Shown piece by piece: positions 33,550 to 48,100 of a DNA stretch of 64,000 nt. The notes beneath the pieces are model-generated. The model saw only the letters and a list, made by a program, of their open reading frames with translations, ran no database searches and was not told the origin of the DNA. Both the position numbers and the translations under genes were made by a program. The stretch is from Panopea generosa. Taxonomy: Eukaryota; Mollusca; Bivalvia; Adapedonta; Hiatellidae. The stretch is from the NCBI GenBank assembly GCA_029582155.1, contig CM055906.1, positions 15,523,828-15,587,827 on the forward strand, read 5' to 3'. The stretch's first letter is position 1, and each line of letters begins with the position of its first letter.

Positions 33550-34500
33550 TTGTAAATATACAATAGTTGTTTAACAAATATAAATAAACATAAGCTGTAT
33601 CAATACCTAGTTGTGTAACAAATATATATATAGGCTGTGTCAATACCTAATTGTGTAACAAATATATGCAGAAGGCTGTATCAATACCTATTTGTAAAAC
33701 AAATATATACATAGGCTGTATCAATACCTAATTGTGTAACAAATATTAACATAGGCTGTATCAATACCTAATTGTGTAACAAATATATGCAGAAGGCTGT
33801 ATCAATACCTAATTATGTAACAAATATATACATAGGCTGTATCAATACCTAGTTGTGTAACAAATATAAACATAGGCTGTATAAATACCTAGTTGTGTAA
33901 CAAATATAAACATAGGCTGTATCAATACCTAATTGTGTAACAAATATAAACATAGGCTGTATCAGTACCCAGTTGTGTAACAAATATAAACATAGGCTGT
34001 ATCAATACCTAATTGTGTAACAAATATAAACACAGGCTGTATCAATACCTAGTTGTGTAACAAATATATACATAGGCTGTATCAATACCTAATTGTGTAA
34101 CAAATATAAACATAGGCTGTATCAATACCTAATTGTGTAACAAATATAAACATAGGCTGTATCAATACCTAATTGTGTAACTTTATAAACATAGAATGTA
34201 TCAATACCTAGTTGTGTAACAAATATAAACATAGGCTGTATCAGTACCCAGTTGTGTAACAAATATAAACATAGGCTGTATCAATACCTAATTGTGTAAC
34301 AAATATAAACATAGGCTGTATCAATACCTAATTGTGTAACAAATATAAACATAGGCTGTATCAATACCTAATTGTGTAACTTTATAAACATAGAATGTAT
34401 CAATACCTAGTTGTGTAACAAATATAAACATAGAATGTATCAATACCTAATTGTGTAACAAATATAAACATAGGCTGTATCTATACCTAATTGTTTTAAC
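33550..34500. repeat. Minisatellite, 40-bp unit, about 23 copies with a 199-bp higher-order block
   Basis: Unit 'ataggctgtatcaatacct' then 'aattgtgtaacaaatataaac', 40 bp. A variant in which 'caaatataaac' is replaced by 'ctttataaac' and followed by 'atagaatgta' occurs at 34181 and 34380, exactly 199 bp apart, so a five-unit block was duplicated. Confidence 0.95.
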
Positions 34501-35514
34501 AAATTATCAAATATGTCTCCCTTTGGGTACCAACATCAAATTTTAAACAAATAACAACAAGAAATCTAGTAAATAAACATTAGAATACAGGATACCAAGA
34601 AAAAGGCAACAAATTGAAAAATAAGATTTAGTAAGCAAAAATATTGCATCATTTAGAAACCCTGGTGATAAGAACAATGAGAGCATTCCAGCAATCACAA
34701 TAGTAACACTTATCTGACTGCAGGCTCCCGATAAGACAGGGGCCGTCTTTAAAAAATATATTGTTTGCCGTGCTCCTACCTACTCACTCAAAATTGCAGC
34801 TTCACAAACTTTTTTATTGACTTTCAAAGCGTTTATTTTTTTTTTCATGATTTCTGTCATTTTTCTTTAAAGTGACTATGCAAAATCAAAAGTTGGCAAA
34901 AAGAAATAGCTAGCTACCCATCCACATGAAAAATACTGGGCCAGAGCACAGCAAACAAATATTTTTTAAAGGATGGCCCAGAAACCAGCATCATATACAT
35001 ACCTGGATAATCAGAAAGAATTTCCCAATATTTCTTGAAAGGTATAGCAGTAAGTTTCGCTATTCCAAGTTATCAGAGAGACTCAGACAGAAGAAGGGGG
35101 TAATATTGGTGCAGCTATGCAGCTATACAGTGAAGCATGAACAGCAGATTAGATCAGATTAGAAATCTATCTACAAAATTTCATCAAAATAGTTTGTTGT
35201 ATGACTATGCTGTAAATCTTACCTTCAACAGTCAGTAAAGGGAAAGAACTTAAAATTATATATTTACTGTTTTTCATCTTCAAAATTTACTAGAAAACTA
35301 GTGCAATAATAAAAATCAATAAATATAAATCAACTCTTTCCAAGTGCTCAATTTAAAATTTCATTGACTGTATATTTTTGCCAACGCAATATGTATCATT
35401 TGAGTCGGTACTATTGGATATTGGATATCAATTAAATGTTTCGAATTTGTAATATGTACAAGCCTCATTTTCATTATCACCTCAACCGGATTGTTGGAAA
35501 ATATGGGAAATTGG
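34501..35514. other. No gene seen; possible decayed repeat
   Basis: A GC-richer stretch at 34720-34800 ('gcaggctcccgataagacag') and 'ctttaaagtgactatgc' at about 34865 look like decayed transposon wording, but I could not find matching ends. The 78-codon ORF at 34926 has no known motif. Confidence 0.4.
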
Positions 35515-37760
35515 CTGTTCAGAGGTGAATATTATCTACCCTCTGCAAGATCACAGGTGAATGTTATCTGCCCTCTGCAAGATCAGAGGTGAATGTTATC
35601 TGCCCTCTGAAAGATCACAGGTGAATGTTATCTACCCTCTGTAAAATCAGAGGTGAATGTTATCCCTCTGTAAAATCAGAGGTGAATGTTATCTGCCCTC
35701 TGAAAGATCAGAAGTGAATGTTACCTACCCTCTGTAAGATCAGAGGTGAATGTTATCTACCCTCTGTAAGACCAGAGGTGAATGTTATCTACCCTCTGCA
35801 AGATCAGAGGTGAATGTTATTTGCCCTCTGAAAGATAAGAGTTGAATGTTACCTGCCCTCTGTAAGATCAGAGGTGAATGTTATCTACCCTCTGCAAGAT
35901 CAAAGGTGAATGTTATCTGCCCTCTGAAAGATAAGAGTTGAATGTTACCTGCCCTCTGTAAGATCAGAGGTGAATGCTATCTACCCTCTGTAAGATCAGA
36001 GGTGAATGTTATCTACCCTCTGTAAGATCAGAGGTGAATGCTATCTACCCTCTGTAAGATCAGAGGTGAATATTATCTACCCTTTGCAAGATCAGAGGTG
36101 AAGGATATCTGCTTTCTGCAAGACCAGAGGTGAATGGTACCTGCCCTCTGTAAGATCAGAGGTTAATGTAACCTACCCTCCATAAGATCAGAGGTGAATG
36201 TTACCTACCCTCTGTAAAATCAGCGGTGAATGTTATCTGCCCTCTGTAAGATCAGAGGTGAAATGTTATCCCTCTGTAAAATCATAGGTGAATGTTATCT
36301 ACGCTCTGTAAAATCAGAGGTGAATGTTATCTACCCTCTGCAAGATCAGAGGTGAATGTTATCTGCCCTCTGAAAGACCAGAGGTGAATGTTACCTACCC
36401 TCTGTAAGATCAGAAGTGAATGTTACCTACCCTCTGTAAGATCAGAGGTGAATATTATCTGCCCTCTGCAAGATCAGAGGTGAATGTTAGCCATCTGTAA
36501 AATCAGAGGTGAATGTTATATACCCTCTGTAAGAACAGAGGTGAATGTTATCTACCATCTGCAAGATCAGAGGTGAATGTCATCTGCCCTCTGAAAGATC
36601 AGAGGTGAATGTTACCTGCCCCCTGTAAGATCAGAGGTGAATGCTATCTGCCCTTAGTAAGATCAGAGGTGAATGTTATATGCCCTCTGCAAGACCAGAG
36701 GTGAATGATATCTGTTCTCTGAAAGATGAGAAGTGAATGTTACCTACCCTCTGTAAGATCAGAGGTGAATGTTATCTACCCTCTGTAAGATCAGAGGTGA
36801 ATTTTATCTACCCTCTGTAAGATCATAGGTGAATGTTACCTACCGTTTTGTAAAATCAGAGGTGAATGTTACCTACCCTCTGTAAGATCAGAGGTGAATG
36901 TTACCTGCCCTCTGTAAGATCAGAGGTGAATGTTATCTGCCCTCTGAAAGGTCAGAGGTGAATGTTACCTGCCCTCTGTAAGATCAGAGGTGAATGTTAT
37001 CTGCCATCTGTAAGATCAGAGGTGAATGTTATCTACCCTCTGCAAGACAAGAGGTGAATGTTATCTGCCCTCTGAAAGATCAGAGGTGAATGTTATCTGC
37101 CCTCTGTAAGATCAGAGGTGAATGTTACCTACCCTCTGTAAGATCAGAGGTTAATGTTACCTACCCTCTGTAAGATCAGAGGTGAATGTTACCTGCCCTC
37201 TGAAAGATCAGAGGTGAATGTTACCTGCCCTCTGTAAGATCAGAGGTGAATGTTATCTGCCATCTGCAAGATCAGAGGTGAATGTTATCTACCCTCTGCA
37301 AGACAAGAGGTGAATGTTATCTGCCCTCTGAAAGATCAGAGGTGAATGTTATCTGCCCTCTGTAAGATCAGAGGTGAATGTTATCTACCCTCTACAAGAC
37401 CAGAGGTGAATGTTATCTGCCCTCTATAAGATCAGAGGTGAATGTTACCTACCCTCTGCAAGACCAGAGGTGAAGGATATCTACCCTCTGTAAGATCAGA
37501 GGTGAATGTTACCTACCCTCTGTAAGATCAGAGGTTAAGGTTATTTACCCTCTGTAAGATCAGAGGTGAATGTCATCTACCGTCTGCAAGATCAGAGGTG
37601 AATGTTACCTACCCTCTGTAAGATCAGAGGTGAATGTTATTTACCCTCTGCAAGATCAGAGGTGAATGTTATCTGCCCTCTGCAAGATCAGAGGTGAATG
37701 TTATCTGCCCTCTGCAAGATTAGAAGTTAATGTTATCTACCTTTTGCAATATCAGTGGGC
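35515..37760. repeat. Minisatellite, 32-bp unit with internal palindrome, about 70 copies
   Basis: Unit 'gatcagaggtgaatgttatc' plus 'taccctctgtaa', 32 bp. Nearly every unit contains 'cctctg-taagat-cagagg', 6-bp arms around a 6-bp loop, and the dyad is kept through point changes in the loop ('gcaaga', 'gaaaga'). Some units are shortened. The same spacing with no unique spacers rules out a CRISPR array. Confidence 0.95.
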
Positions 37761-37794
37761 AATTATGATTTACAATAGATATTGGGTGTTGTTC

Positions 37795-38785
37795 TTGTGA
37801 ACCTTAAAACACTGCATCTGTACTTCAGTACCATACAGAACCTCAATACAGAGCAGCTGTACTTCAGTACCATACAAAACCTCAATACACTGCATCTGTA
37901 CTTCAGTACCATACAGAACATCAATACACTGCAACTGTACTTCAGTACAATACAGCCTCTCAATACACTGCATCTGTACTTCAGTATGGTACAGAACCTC
38001 AATACAGTGCATCTGTATGTCAGTACCATACAGAACCTCAATACACTGTATCTGTACTTCAGTACAATACAGCCTCTCAATACACTGCATCTGTACTTCA
38101 ATATGGTACAGAACCTCAATACACTGCATCTGTACTTCAATATGGTACAGAACCTCAATACACTGCATCTGTACTTCAGTACCATTCAGAACCTCAATAC
38201 AGTGCAGCTGTACTTGAGTACCATAGACAACCTCAATACACTGCATCTGTACTTCAGTACCATACAGAACCTCAATACACTGCAGCTGTACTTGAGTACC
38301 ATAGAGAACCTCAATACAGTGCATCTGTACTTCAGTACAATACAGAACCTCTCAATACACTGCAGTTGTACTTCAGTACAATACAACCTTTTAATACACT
38401 GCATATGTACTCCAGTATGGTAAAGAGCCTCAATACACTGCATCTGTACTTCAATGTGGTACAGAGCCTGAATACAGTGCAGCTGTACTTCAATATGGTA
38501 CAGAGCCTCAATACAGTGCAGCTGTACTTTTGTACAATACAGCCTTTCAATATACTGCACCTGTACTTCAGTACGGTACAGAACCTCAATACATTGCAGC
38601 TGTACTTCAATACGGTACAGAACCTCAATACATTGCAGCTGTACTTCAATATATGGTACAGAGCTTCAATACACTGCATCTGTACTTCAGTACAGTACAG
38701 AACCTCAATTCACTGCATCTGAACTTCAGTATGGTACAGAACCTCAACACACTGCAGCTGTACTTCAGTGCATTACAGACCCTCA
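37795..38785. repeat. Minisatellite, 39-bp unit, about 25 copies
   Basis: Unit 'ctcaatacactgcatctgta' plus 'cttcagtaccatacagaac', 39 bp. Since 39 is a multiple of 3 and the unit has few stops, long frames stay open on both strands (up to 213 codons plus and 184 codons minus), repeating phrases such as L-N-T-L-H-L-Y-F-S. Occasional shorter units shift the frame. It starts only about 35 bp after the previous array. Confidence 0.95.
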
Positions 38786-39120
38786 TTGCACTGCATATTG
38801 CACATAAATACAACAGTTTAATACAATAACAGTTACAATTTAATTATGCTACTGTACTTCCATAATGTAAATGCAATTACAATACAATTGTGTGCTATAA
38901 AATAATAATACAATACAGTATTGGACTTCTTTTATTACTTGCTTTTGGGGCAAATATTTTTCCTGGTAACCATGTAGTTCATTCAGTTGGTTGACCTCGG
39001 AACTCATTTATTTGCTCCATTTAGTACCAGTGATTTGGACAGATTGTCATAAATCTTTTTCTCTGCAGCTACAAATCTTCTTATCTAAGGGAATAATGTA
39101 ATTATACTAATGTCAAGTCC
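38786..39120. other. Spacer between the 39-bp array and the 85-bp satellite
   Basis: It contains 'aatac'-type simple words (38800-38920) and then unrecognised sequence. No gene. Confidence 0.5.
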
Positions 39121-42100
39121 TGATTCTGGTTTGTATTGTATTGAGAGATGTCAGCTTTATATAATAGACTCCTAATATCCAGTATTGTGGGATATTGTAG
39201 CATTGTGATTCTGGTTTGTATTGTATTGAGAGATGTCAACTTAATATAATAGACTCCTAATAACCAGTATTGTGGGATATTGTAGCATTGTGATTCTGGT
39301 TTGTATTGTATAGAGAGATGTCAACTTAATATAATAGACTCCTAATATCCAGTATTATGGGATATTGTAGCATTGTGATTCTGGTTTGTATTGTATTGAG
39401 AGATATCAACTTAATATAATAGACTCTTAATATCCAGTATTGTGGGATATTGTAGCATTGTGATTCTGGTTTGTATTGTATTGAGAGATATCAACTTAAT
39501 ATAATAGACTCTTAATATCCAGTATTGTGGGATATTGTAGCATTGTGATTCTGGTTTGTATTGTATTGAGAGATATCAACTTAATATAATAGACTCCTAA
39601 TATCCAGTATTTTGGGATATTGTAGCATTGTGATTCTGGTTTGTATTGTATTGAGAGATATCAACTTAATATAATAGACTCCTAATATCCAGTATTGTGG
39701 GATATTGTAGCATTGTGATTCTGGTTTGTATTGTATTGAGAGATATCAACTTAATATAATAGACTCCTAATATCCAGTATTGTGGGATATTGTAGCATTG
39801 TGATTCTGGTTTGTATTGTATTGAGAGATGTCAACTTAATACAATAGACTCCTAATATCCAGTATTTTGGGATATTGTAGCATTGTGATTCTGGTTTGTA
39901 TTGTATTGAGAGATATCAACTTAATATAATAGACTCCTAATATCCAGTATTGTGGGATATTGTAGCACTGTGATTCTGGTTTGTATTGTATAGAGAGATG
40001 TCAACTTAATATAATAGACTCCTAATATCCAGTATTGTGGGATATTGTAGCATTGTGATTCTGGTTTGTATTGTATTGAGAGATATCAACTTAATATAAT
40101 AGACTCCTAATATCCAGTATTGTGGGATATTGTAGCATTGTGATTCTGGTTTGTATTGTATTGAGAGATGTCAACTTAATATAATAGACTCCTAATAACC
40201 AGTATTGTGGGATATTGTAGCATTGTGATTCTGGTTTGTATTGTATAGAGAGATATCAACTTAATATAATAGACTCCTAATATCCAGTATTGTGGGATAT
40301 TGTAGCATTGTGATTCTGGTTTGTATTGTATTGAGAGATATCAGCTTTATATAATAGACTCCTAATATCCAGTATTGTGGGATATTGTAGCATTGTGATT
40401 CTGGTTTGTATTGTATTGAGAGATGTCAACTTAATATAATAGACTCCTAATAACCAGTATTGTGGGATATTGTAGCATTGTGATTCTGGTTTGTATTGTA
40501 TTGAGAGATATCAACTTAATATAATAGACTCCTAATATCCAGTATTGTGGAATATTGTAGCATTGTGATTCTGGTTTGTATTGTATTGAGAGATGTCAAC
40601 TTAATATAATAGACTCCTAATATCCAGTATTGTGGAATATTGTAGCATTGTGATTCTGGTTTGTATTGTATTGAGAGATATCAACTTAATATAATAGACT
40701 CTTAATATCCAGTATTGTGGGATATTGTAGCATTGTGATTCTGGTTTGTATTGTATTGAGAGATATCAACTTAATATAATAGACTCCTAATATCCAGTAT
40801 TGTGGGATATTGTAGCATTGTGATTCTGGTTTGTATTGTATTGAGAGATATCAACTTAATATAATAGACTCCTAATATCCAGTATTGTGGGATATTGTAG
40901 CATTGTGATTCTGGTTTGTATTGTATTGAGAGATGTCAACTTAATATAATAGACTCCTAATATCCAGTATTGTGGGATATTGTAGCATTGTGATTCTGGT
41001 TTGTATTGTATTGAGAGATATCAACTTTATATAATAGACTCCTAATAACCAGTATTGTGGAATATTGTAGCATTGTGATTCTGGTTTGTATTGTATTGAG
41101 AGATGTCAACTTAATATAATAGACTCCTAATATCCAGTATTGTGGGATATTGTAGCATTGTGATTCTGGTTTGTATTGTATTGAGAGATATCAACTTAAT
41201 ATAATAGACTCCTAATATCCAGTATTGTGGGATATTGTAGCATTGTGATTCTGGTTTGTATTGTATTGAGAGATATCAACTTAATATAATAGACTCCTAA
41301 TATCCAGTATTGTGGGATATTGTAGCATTGTGATTCTGGTTTGTATTGTATTGAGAGATATCAACTTAATATAATAGACTCCTAATATCCAGTATTGTGG
41401 GATATTGTAGCATTGTGATTCTGGTTTGTATTGTATTGAGAGATATCAACTTAATATAATAGACTCCTAATATCCAGTATTGTGGGATATTGTAGCATTG
41501 TGATTCTGGTTTGTATTGTATTGAGAGATATCAACTTAATATAATAGACTCCTAATATCCAGTATTGTGGGATATTGTAGCATTGTGATTCTGGTTTGTA
41601 TTGTATTGAGAGATGTCAACTTAATATAATAGACTCCTAATATCCAGTATTGTGGGATATTGTAGCATTGTGATTCTGGTTTGTATTGTATTGAGAGATG
41701 TCAACTTAATATAATAGACTCCTAATATCCAGTATTGTGGGATATTGTAGCATTGTGATTCTGGTTTGTATTGTATTGAGAGATATCAACTTTATATAAT
41801 AGACTCCTAATAACCAGTATTGTGGAATATTGTAGCATTGTGATTCTGGTTTGTATTGTATTGAGAGATGTCAACTTAATATAATAGACTCCTAATATCC
41901 AGTATTGTGGGATATTGTAGCATTGTGATTCTGGTTTGTATTGTATTGAGAGATATCAACTTAATATAATAGACTCCTAATATCCAGTATTGTGGGATAT
42001 TGTAGCATTGTGATTCTGGTTTGTATTGTATTGAGAGATATCAACTTAATATAATAGACTCCTAATATCCAGTATTGTGGGATATTGTAGCATTGTGATT

Positions 42101-45100
42101 CTGGTTTGTATTGTATTGAGAGATGTCAACTTAATATAATAGACTCCTAATATCCAGTATTGTGGGATATTGTAGCATTGTGATTCTGGTTTGTATTGTA
42201 TTGAAGGATGTCAACTTAATATAATAGACTCCTAATATCCAGTATTGTGGGATATTGTAGCATTGTGATTCTGGTTTGTATTGTATTGAGAGATGTCAAC
42301 TTAATATAATAGACTCCTAATATCCAGTATTGTGGGATATTGTAGCATTGTGATTCTGGTTTGTATTGTATTGAAGGATGTCAACTTAATGTAATAGACT
42401 CCTAATATCCAGTATAGTGGGATATTGTAGCATTGTGATTCTGGTTTGTATTGTATTGAAGGATGTCAACTTAATGTAATAGACAACTAATATCCAGTAT
42501 TGTGGGATATTGTAGCATTGTGATTCTGGTTTGTATTGTATTGAAGGATGTCAACTTAATGTAATAGACTCCTAATATCCAGTATTGTGGGATATTGTAG
42601 CATTGTGATTCTGGTTTGTATTGTATTGAGAGATATCAACTTAATATAATAGACTCCTAATATCCAGTATTGTGGGATATTGTAGCATTGTGATTCTGGT
42701 TTGTATTGTATTGAGAGATGTCAACTTAATGTAATAGACTCCTAATATCCAGTATTGTGGGATATTGTAGCATTGTGATTCTGGTTTGTATTGTATTGAG
42801 AGATATCAACTTAATGTAATAGACTCCTAATATCCAGTATTGTGGGATATTGTAGCATTGTGATTCTGGTTTGTATTGTATTGAGAGATATCAACTTAAT
42901 ATAATAGACTCCTAATATCCAGTATTGTGGGATATTGTAGCATTGTGATTCTGGTTTGTATTGTATTGAAGGATGTCAACTTAATATAATAGACTCCTAA
43001 TATCCAGTATTGTGGGATATTGTAGCATTGTGATTCTGGTTTGTATTGTATTGAGAGATGTCAACTTAATGTAATAGACTCCTAATAACCAGTATTGTGG
43101 GATGTTGTAGCATTGTGATTCTGGTTTGTATTGTATTGAGAGATGTCAACTTAATATAATAGACTCCTAATATCCAGTATTGTGGGATATTGTAGCATTG
43201 TGATTCTGGTTTGTATTGTATAGAGAGATGTCAACTTAATATAATAGACTCCTAATATCCAGTATTGTGGGATATTGTAGCATTGTGATTCTGGTTTGTA
43301 TTGTATTGAGAGATGTCAGCTTAATATAATAGACTCCTAATATCCAGTATTGTGGGATATTGTAGCATTGTGATTCTGGTTTGTATTGTATTGAGAGATG
43401 TCAACTTAATATAATAGACTCCTAATATCCAGTATTGTGGGATATTGTAGCATTGTGATTCTGGTTTGTATTGTATTGAGAGATATCAACTTAATATAAT
43501 AGACTCCTAATATCCAGTATTGTGGGATATTGTAGCATTGTGGTTCTGGTTTGTATTGTATTGAGAGATGTCAACTTAATATAATAGACTCTTAATATCC
43601 AGTATTGTGGGATATTGTAGCATTGTGATTCTGGTTTGTATTGTATTGAGAGATGTCAACTTAATGTAATAGACTCCTAATATCCAGTATTTTGGGATAT
43701 TGTAGCATTGTGATTCTGGTTTGTATTGTATTGAGAGATATCAACTTAATATAATAGACTCTTAATATCCAGTATTGTGGGATATTGTAGCATTGTGATT
43801 CTGGTTTGTATTGTATTGAGAGATGTCAACTTAATGTAATAGACTCCTAATATCCAGTATTGTGGGATATTGTAGCATTGTGATTCTGGTTTGTATTGTA
43901 TTGAGAGATGTCAACTTAATATAATAGACTCCTAATATCCAGTATTGTGGGATATTGTAGCATTGTGATTCTGGTTTGTATTGTATTGAGAGATGTCAAC
44001 TTAATGTAATAGACTCCTAATATCCAGTATTGTGGGATATTGTAGCATTGTGATTCTGGTTTGTATTGTATTGAGAGATGTCAACTTAATGTAATAGACT
44101 CCTAATATCCAGTATTTTGGGATATTGTAGCATTGTGATTCTGGTTTGTATTGTATTGAGAGATGTCAACTTAATATAATAGACTCCTAATATCCAGTAT
44201 TGTGGGATATTGTAGCATTGTGATTCTGGTTTGTATTGTATTGAGAGATGTCAACTTAATATAATAGACTCCTAATATCCAGTATTGTGGGATATTGTAG
44301 CATTGTGATTCTGGTTTGTATTGTATTGAGAGATGTCAACTTAATATAATAGACTCCTAATATCCAGTATTGTGGGATATTGTAGCATTGTGATTCTGGT
44401 TTGTATTGTATTGAGAGATGTCAACTTAATATAATAGACTCCTAATATCCAGTATTGTGGGATATTGTAGCATTGTGATTCTGGTTTGTATTGTATTGAG
44501 AGATATCAACTTAATATAATAGACTCCTAATATCCAGTATTGTGGGATATTGTAGCATTGTGATTCTGGTTTGTATTGTATTGAGAGATATCAACTTAAT
44601 ATAATAGACTCCTAATATCCAGTATTGTGGGATATTGTAGCATTGTGATTCTGGTTTGTATTGTATTGAGAGATGTCAACTTAATATAATAGACTCCTAA
44701 TATCCAGTATTGTGGGATATTGTAGCATTGTGATTCTGGTTTGTATTGTATTGAGAGATGTCAACTTAATATAATAGACTCCTAATATCCAGTATTGTGG
44801 GATATTGTAGCATTGTGATTCTGGTTTGTATTGTATTGAGAGATATCAACTTAATATAATAGACTCCTAATATCCAGTATTGTGGGATATTGTAGCATTG
44901 TGATTCTGGTTTGTATTGTATTGAGAGATATCAACTTTATATAATAGACTCCTAATATCCAGTATTGTGGAATATTGTAGCACTGTGATTCTGGTTTGTA
45001 TTGTATTGAGAGATGTCAACTTAATATAATAGACTCCTAATATCCAGTATTGTGGGATATTGTAGCATTGTGATTCTGGTTTGTATTGTATTGAGAGATG

Positions 45101-48100
45101 TCAACTTAATATAATAGACTCCTAATATCCAGTATTGTGGGATATTGTAGCATTGTGATTCTGGTTTGTATTGTATAGAGAGATGTCAACTTAATATAAT
45201 AGACTCCTAATATCCAGTATTGTGGGATATTGTAGCATTGTGGTTCTGGTTTGTATTGTATTGAGAGATGTCAACTTAATGTAATAGACTCCTAATATCC
45301 AGTATTGTGGGATATTGTAGCATTGTGATTCTGGTTTGTATTGTATTGAGAGATATCAACTTAATATAATAGACTCCTAATATCCAGTATTGTGGGATAT
45401 TGTAGCATTGTGATTCTGGTTTGTATTGTATTGAGAGATGTCAACTTAATGTAATAGACTCCTAATATCCAGTATTTTGGGATATTGTAGCATTGTGATT
45501 CTGGTTTGTATTGTATTGAGAGATATCAACTTAATGTAATAGACTCCTAATATCCAGTATTGTGGGATATTGTAGCATTGTGATTCTGGTTTGTATTGTA
45601 TTGAGAGATATCAACTTAATGTAATAGACTCCTAATATCCAGTATTTTGGGATATTGTAGCATTGTGATTCTGGTTTGTATTGTATTGAGAGATATCAAC
45701 TTAATGTAATAGACTCCTAATATCCAGTATTGTGGGATATTGTAGCACTGTGATTCTGGTTTGTATTGTATTGAGAGATGTCAACTTAATGTAATAGACT
45801 CCTAATATCCAGTATTGTGGGATATTGTAGCATTGTGATTCTGGTTTGTATTGTATTGAGAGATGTCAACTTAATGTAATAGACTCCTAATATCCAGTAT
45901 TGTGGGATATTGTAGCATTGTGATTCTGGTTTGTATTGTATTGAGAGATATCAACTTAATATAATAGACTCCTAATATCCAGTATTGTGGGATATTGTAG
46001 CATTGTGATTCTGGTTTGTATTGTATTGAGAGATGTCAACTTAATATAATAGACTCCTAATATTCAGTATTGTGGGATATTGTAGCATTGTGATTCTGGT
46101 TTGTATTGTATTGAGAGATGTCAACTTAATATAATAGACTCCTAATATCCAGTATTGTGGGATATTGTAGCATTGTGATTCTGGTTTGTATTGTATTGAG
46201 AGATGTCAACTTAATATAATAGACTCCTAATATCCAGTATTGTGGGATATTGTAGCATTGTGATTCTGGTTTGTATTGTATTGAGAGATGTCAACTTAAT
46301 ATAATAGACTCCTAATATCCAGTATTGTGGGATATTGTAGCATTGTGATTCTGGTTTGTATTGTATTGAGAGATGTCAACTTAATATAATAGACTCCTAA
46401 TATCCAGTATTGTGGGATATTGTAGCATTGTGATTCTGGTTTGTATTGTATTGAGAGATGTCAACTTAATATAATAGACTCCTAATATCCAGTATTGTGG
46501 GATATTGTAGCATTGTGATTCTGGTTTGTATTGTATTGAGAGATGTCAACTTAATATAATAGACTCCTAATATCCAGTATTGTGGGATATTGTAGCATTG
46601 TGATTCTGGTTTGTATTGTATTGAGAGATGTCAACTTAATATAATAGACTCCTAATATCCAGTATTGTGGGATATTGTAGCATTGTGATTCTGGTTTGTA
46701 TTGTATTGAGAGATATCAGCTTAATATAATAGACTCCTAATATCCAGTATTGTGGGATATTGTAGCATTGTGATTCTGGTTTGTATTGTATTGAGAGATG
46801 TCAACTTAATATAATAGACTCCTAATATCCAGTATTGTGGGATATTGTAGCATTGTGATTCTGGTTTGTATTGTATTAAGAGATGTCAACTTAATATAAT
46901 AGACTCCTAATATCCAGTATTGTGGGATATTGTAGCATTGTGATTCTGGTTTGTATTGTATTAAGAGATGTCAACTTAATATAATAGACTCCTAATATCC
47001 AGTATTGTGGGATATTGTAGCATTGTGGTTCTGGTTTGTATTGTATTGAAGGATGTCAACTTAATATAATAGACTCGTAATATCCAGTATTGTGGGATAT
47101 TGTAGCATTGTGATTCTGGTTTGTATTGTATTGAGAGATATCAACTTAATATAATAGACTCCTAATATCCAGTATTGTGGGATATTGTAGCATTGTGATT
47201 CTGGTTTGTATTGTATTGAGAGATGTCAACTTAATATAATAGACTTCTAATATCCAGTATTGTGGGATATTGTAGCATTGTGATTCTGGTTTGTATTGTA
47301 TTGAGAGATATCAACTTAATATAATAGACTCCTAATATCCAGTATTTTGGGATATTGTAGCATTGTGATTCTGGTTTGTATTGTATTGAGAGATATCAAC
47401 TTTATATAATAGACTCCTAATATCCAGTATTGTGGGATATTGTAGCATTGTGATTCTGGTTTGTATTGTATTGAGAGATGTCAACTTAATATAATAGACT
47501 CCTAATATCCAGTATTGTGGGATATTGTAGCATTGTGATTCTGGTTTGTATTGGATTGAGAGATGTCAACTTAATATAATAGACTCCTAATATCCAGTAT
47601 TGTGGGATATTGTAGCATTGTGATTCTGGTTTGTATTGTATTGAGAGATGTCAACTTAATATAATAGACTCCTAATATCCAGTATTGTGGGATATTGTAG
47701 CATTGTGATTCTGGTTTGTATTGTATTGAGAGATGTCAACTTAATATAATAGACTCCTAATATCCAGTATTGTGGGATATTGTAGCATTGTGATTCTGGT
47801 TTGTATTGTATTGAGAGATGTCAACTTAATATAATAGACTCCTAATATCCAGTATTGTGGGATATTGTAGCATTGTGATTCTGGTTTGTATTGTATTGAG
47901 AGATGTCAACTTAATATAATAGACTCCTAATATCCAGTATTGTGGGATATTGTAGCATTGTGATTCTGGTTTGTATTGTATTGAGAGATGTCAACTTAAT
48001 ATAATAGACTCCTAATATCCAGTATTGTGGGATATTGTAGCATTGTGATTCTGGTTTGTATTGTATTAAGAGATGTCAACTTAATATAATAGACTCCTAA

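Noticed and set aside
35515..37760. CRISPR-like array: palindromic repeats with 32-bp period
   Set aside because: There are no unique spacers; the whole 32 bp is repeated, units vary gradually, and the surrounding DNA is eukaryotic with SINEs. It is a minisatellite.
37763..38829. Overlapping ORFs of up to 213 codons in the 39-bp array
   Set aside because: They arise from the 39-bp period on both strands, with frame jumps at shorter units.
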